This document shows, piece by piece, positions 63,903 through 64,000 of a DNA stretch of 64,000 bases; the stretch's first letter is position 1; each line of letters starts with the position of its first letter. The DNA comes from Streptomyces celluloflavus (GTDB lineage: Bacteria > Actinomycetota > Actinomycetes > Streptomycetales > Streptomycetaceae), in contig JOEL01000012.1 of assembly GCA_000720995.1 (NCBI GenBank), positions 186,001-250,000 on the forward strand. Direction: 5' to 3'. The notes beneath the pieces were generated by a model. That model had not been told where the DNA came from and did not search any database. It was given only the letters and a program-made list of their open reading frames with translations. Both the position numbers and the translations under genes were made by a program.

Positions 63903-64000
63903 TCACCCTGCCGTCCGAATGGTCAGTTCCGGAAGCGGTCCGCCGGCCATCGGGACGGCTTCCAGGCTCGGGCCGCGAGGTGCCACCTCCGGACTCCCGC
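63903..64000 (-). CDS. Possible C-terminal end of an upstream gene (partial)
   Basis: 31 codons from the window edge to a stop at 63905-63903, reading GSPEVAPRGPSLEAVPMAGG and PLPELTIRTAG. No family is recognised. The reading is short, third-position GC is only about 70 percent, and a competing frame starting GTG/ATG at 63906 overlaps it. It could equally be noncoding. Confidence 0.25.
   Translation of the reverse strand, partial: GSPEVAPRGPSLEAVPMAGGPLPELTIRTAG

Noticed and set aside
59059-64000. Integrated element downstream of tRNA-Arg
   Set aside because: No integrase, excisionase, replication or transfer gene and no second copy of the tRNA 3' end is visible, so only a plastic junction is noted.

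Overview
The window is high-GC actinobacterial DNA, almost certainly a Streptomyces chromosome core segment. Reasons: the codon bias, the frequent GTG/TTG starts, the Scy/FilP polar-growth cytoskeleton genes, a NucS mismatch nuclease, and a gene order that matches (from memory) the S. coelicolor block SCO5351-SCO5415. The species cannot be named from the sequence. No phage, insertion sequence, CRISPR array or biosynthetic cluster is visible.

Layout. 1-8.3 kb: B12/acyl-CoA metabolism (the 5' end of isobutyryl-CoA mutase icmA, MeaB chaperone GTPase, acetyl-CoA acetyltransferase, methylmalonyl-CoA epimerase) with two MarR regulators, two DUF3817 membrane proteins and a tandem of three AIM24 genes. 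8.3-18.4 kb: scy and filP, then two related ABC exporter pairs. 18.4-28.9 kb: a zinc-ribbon protein, a luciferase-like oxidoreductase, an SCO5389-family protein divergent from nucS, a membrane-anchored ATP-binding protein, a STAS protein, 3-hydroxybutyryl-CoA dehydrogenase, a TetR-controlled ABC exporter and cobalamin adenosyltransferase. 28.9-32.1 kb: a membrane protein, a NarL-type two-component system and a DUF2550 protein. 32.2-50.9 kb, all on the minus strand: atpIBEFHAGDC, preceded on the same strand (at higher coordinates) by a WecA/MraY-type transferase, an SHMT-like enzyme, a phosphatase-like protein, the Sua5 tRNA-modification enzyme, prmC, prfA, rpmE, an LCP ligase and rho. 51.4-58.8 kb: thrB, thrC, hom, lysA, the ArgRS-like nrtL and a single-domain response regulator, followed by tRNA-Arg(CCG). 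59.1-64 kb: less conserved DNA with a SWIM zinc-finger protein and a STAND/TPR protein.

Themes. (1) The mutase, its GTPase chaperone, the epimerase, the cobalamin adenosyltransferase, the thiolase and hydroxybutyryl-CoA dehydrogenase form a dispersed C3/C4 acyl-CoA module; icmA has a perfect 24-bp palindrome filling its promoter spacer. (2) Many genes appear to have leaderless mRNAs: a -10 hexamer lies 6-8 nt before the start codon and there is no Shine-Dalgarno sequence. (3) The atp operon carries strong hairpins in the gaps before atpB, atpE, atpA and atpC, and a Crp-like palindrome lies upstream of atpI. (4) Two proteins keep the fold of a known enzyme but have lost its catalytic feature: a low-molecular-weight phosphatase-like protein with Ser in place of the nucleophilic Cys, and NrtL, which has the tRNA-binding ends of ArgRS without its catalytic core.

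All assignments come from reading the sequence and remembered family features. No database or folding program was run.
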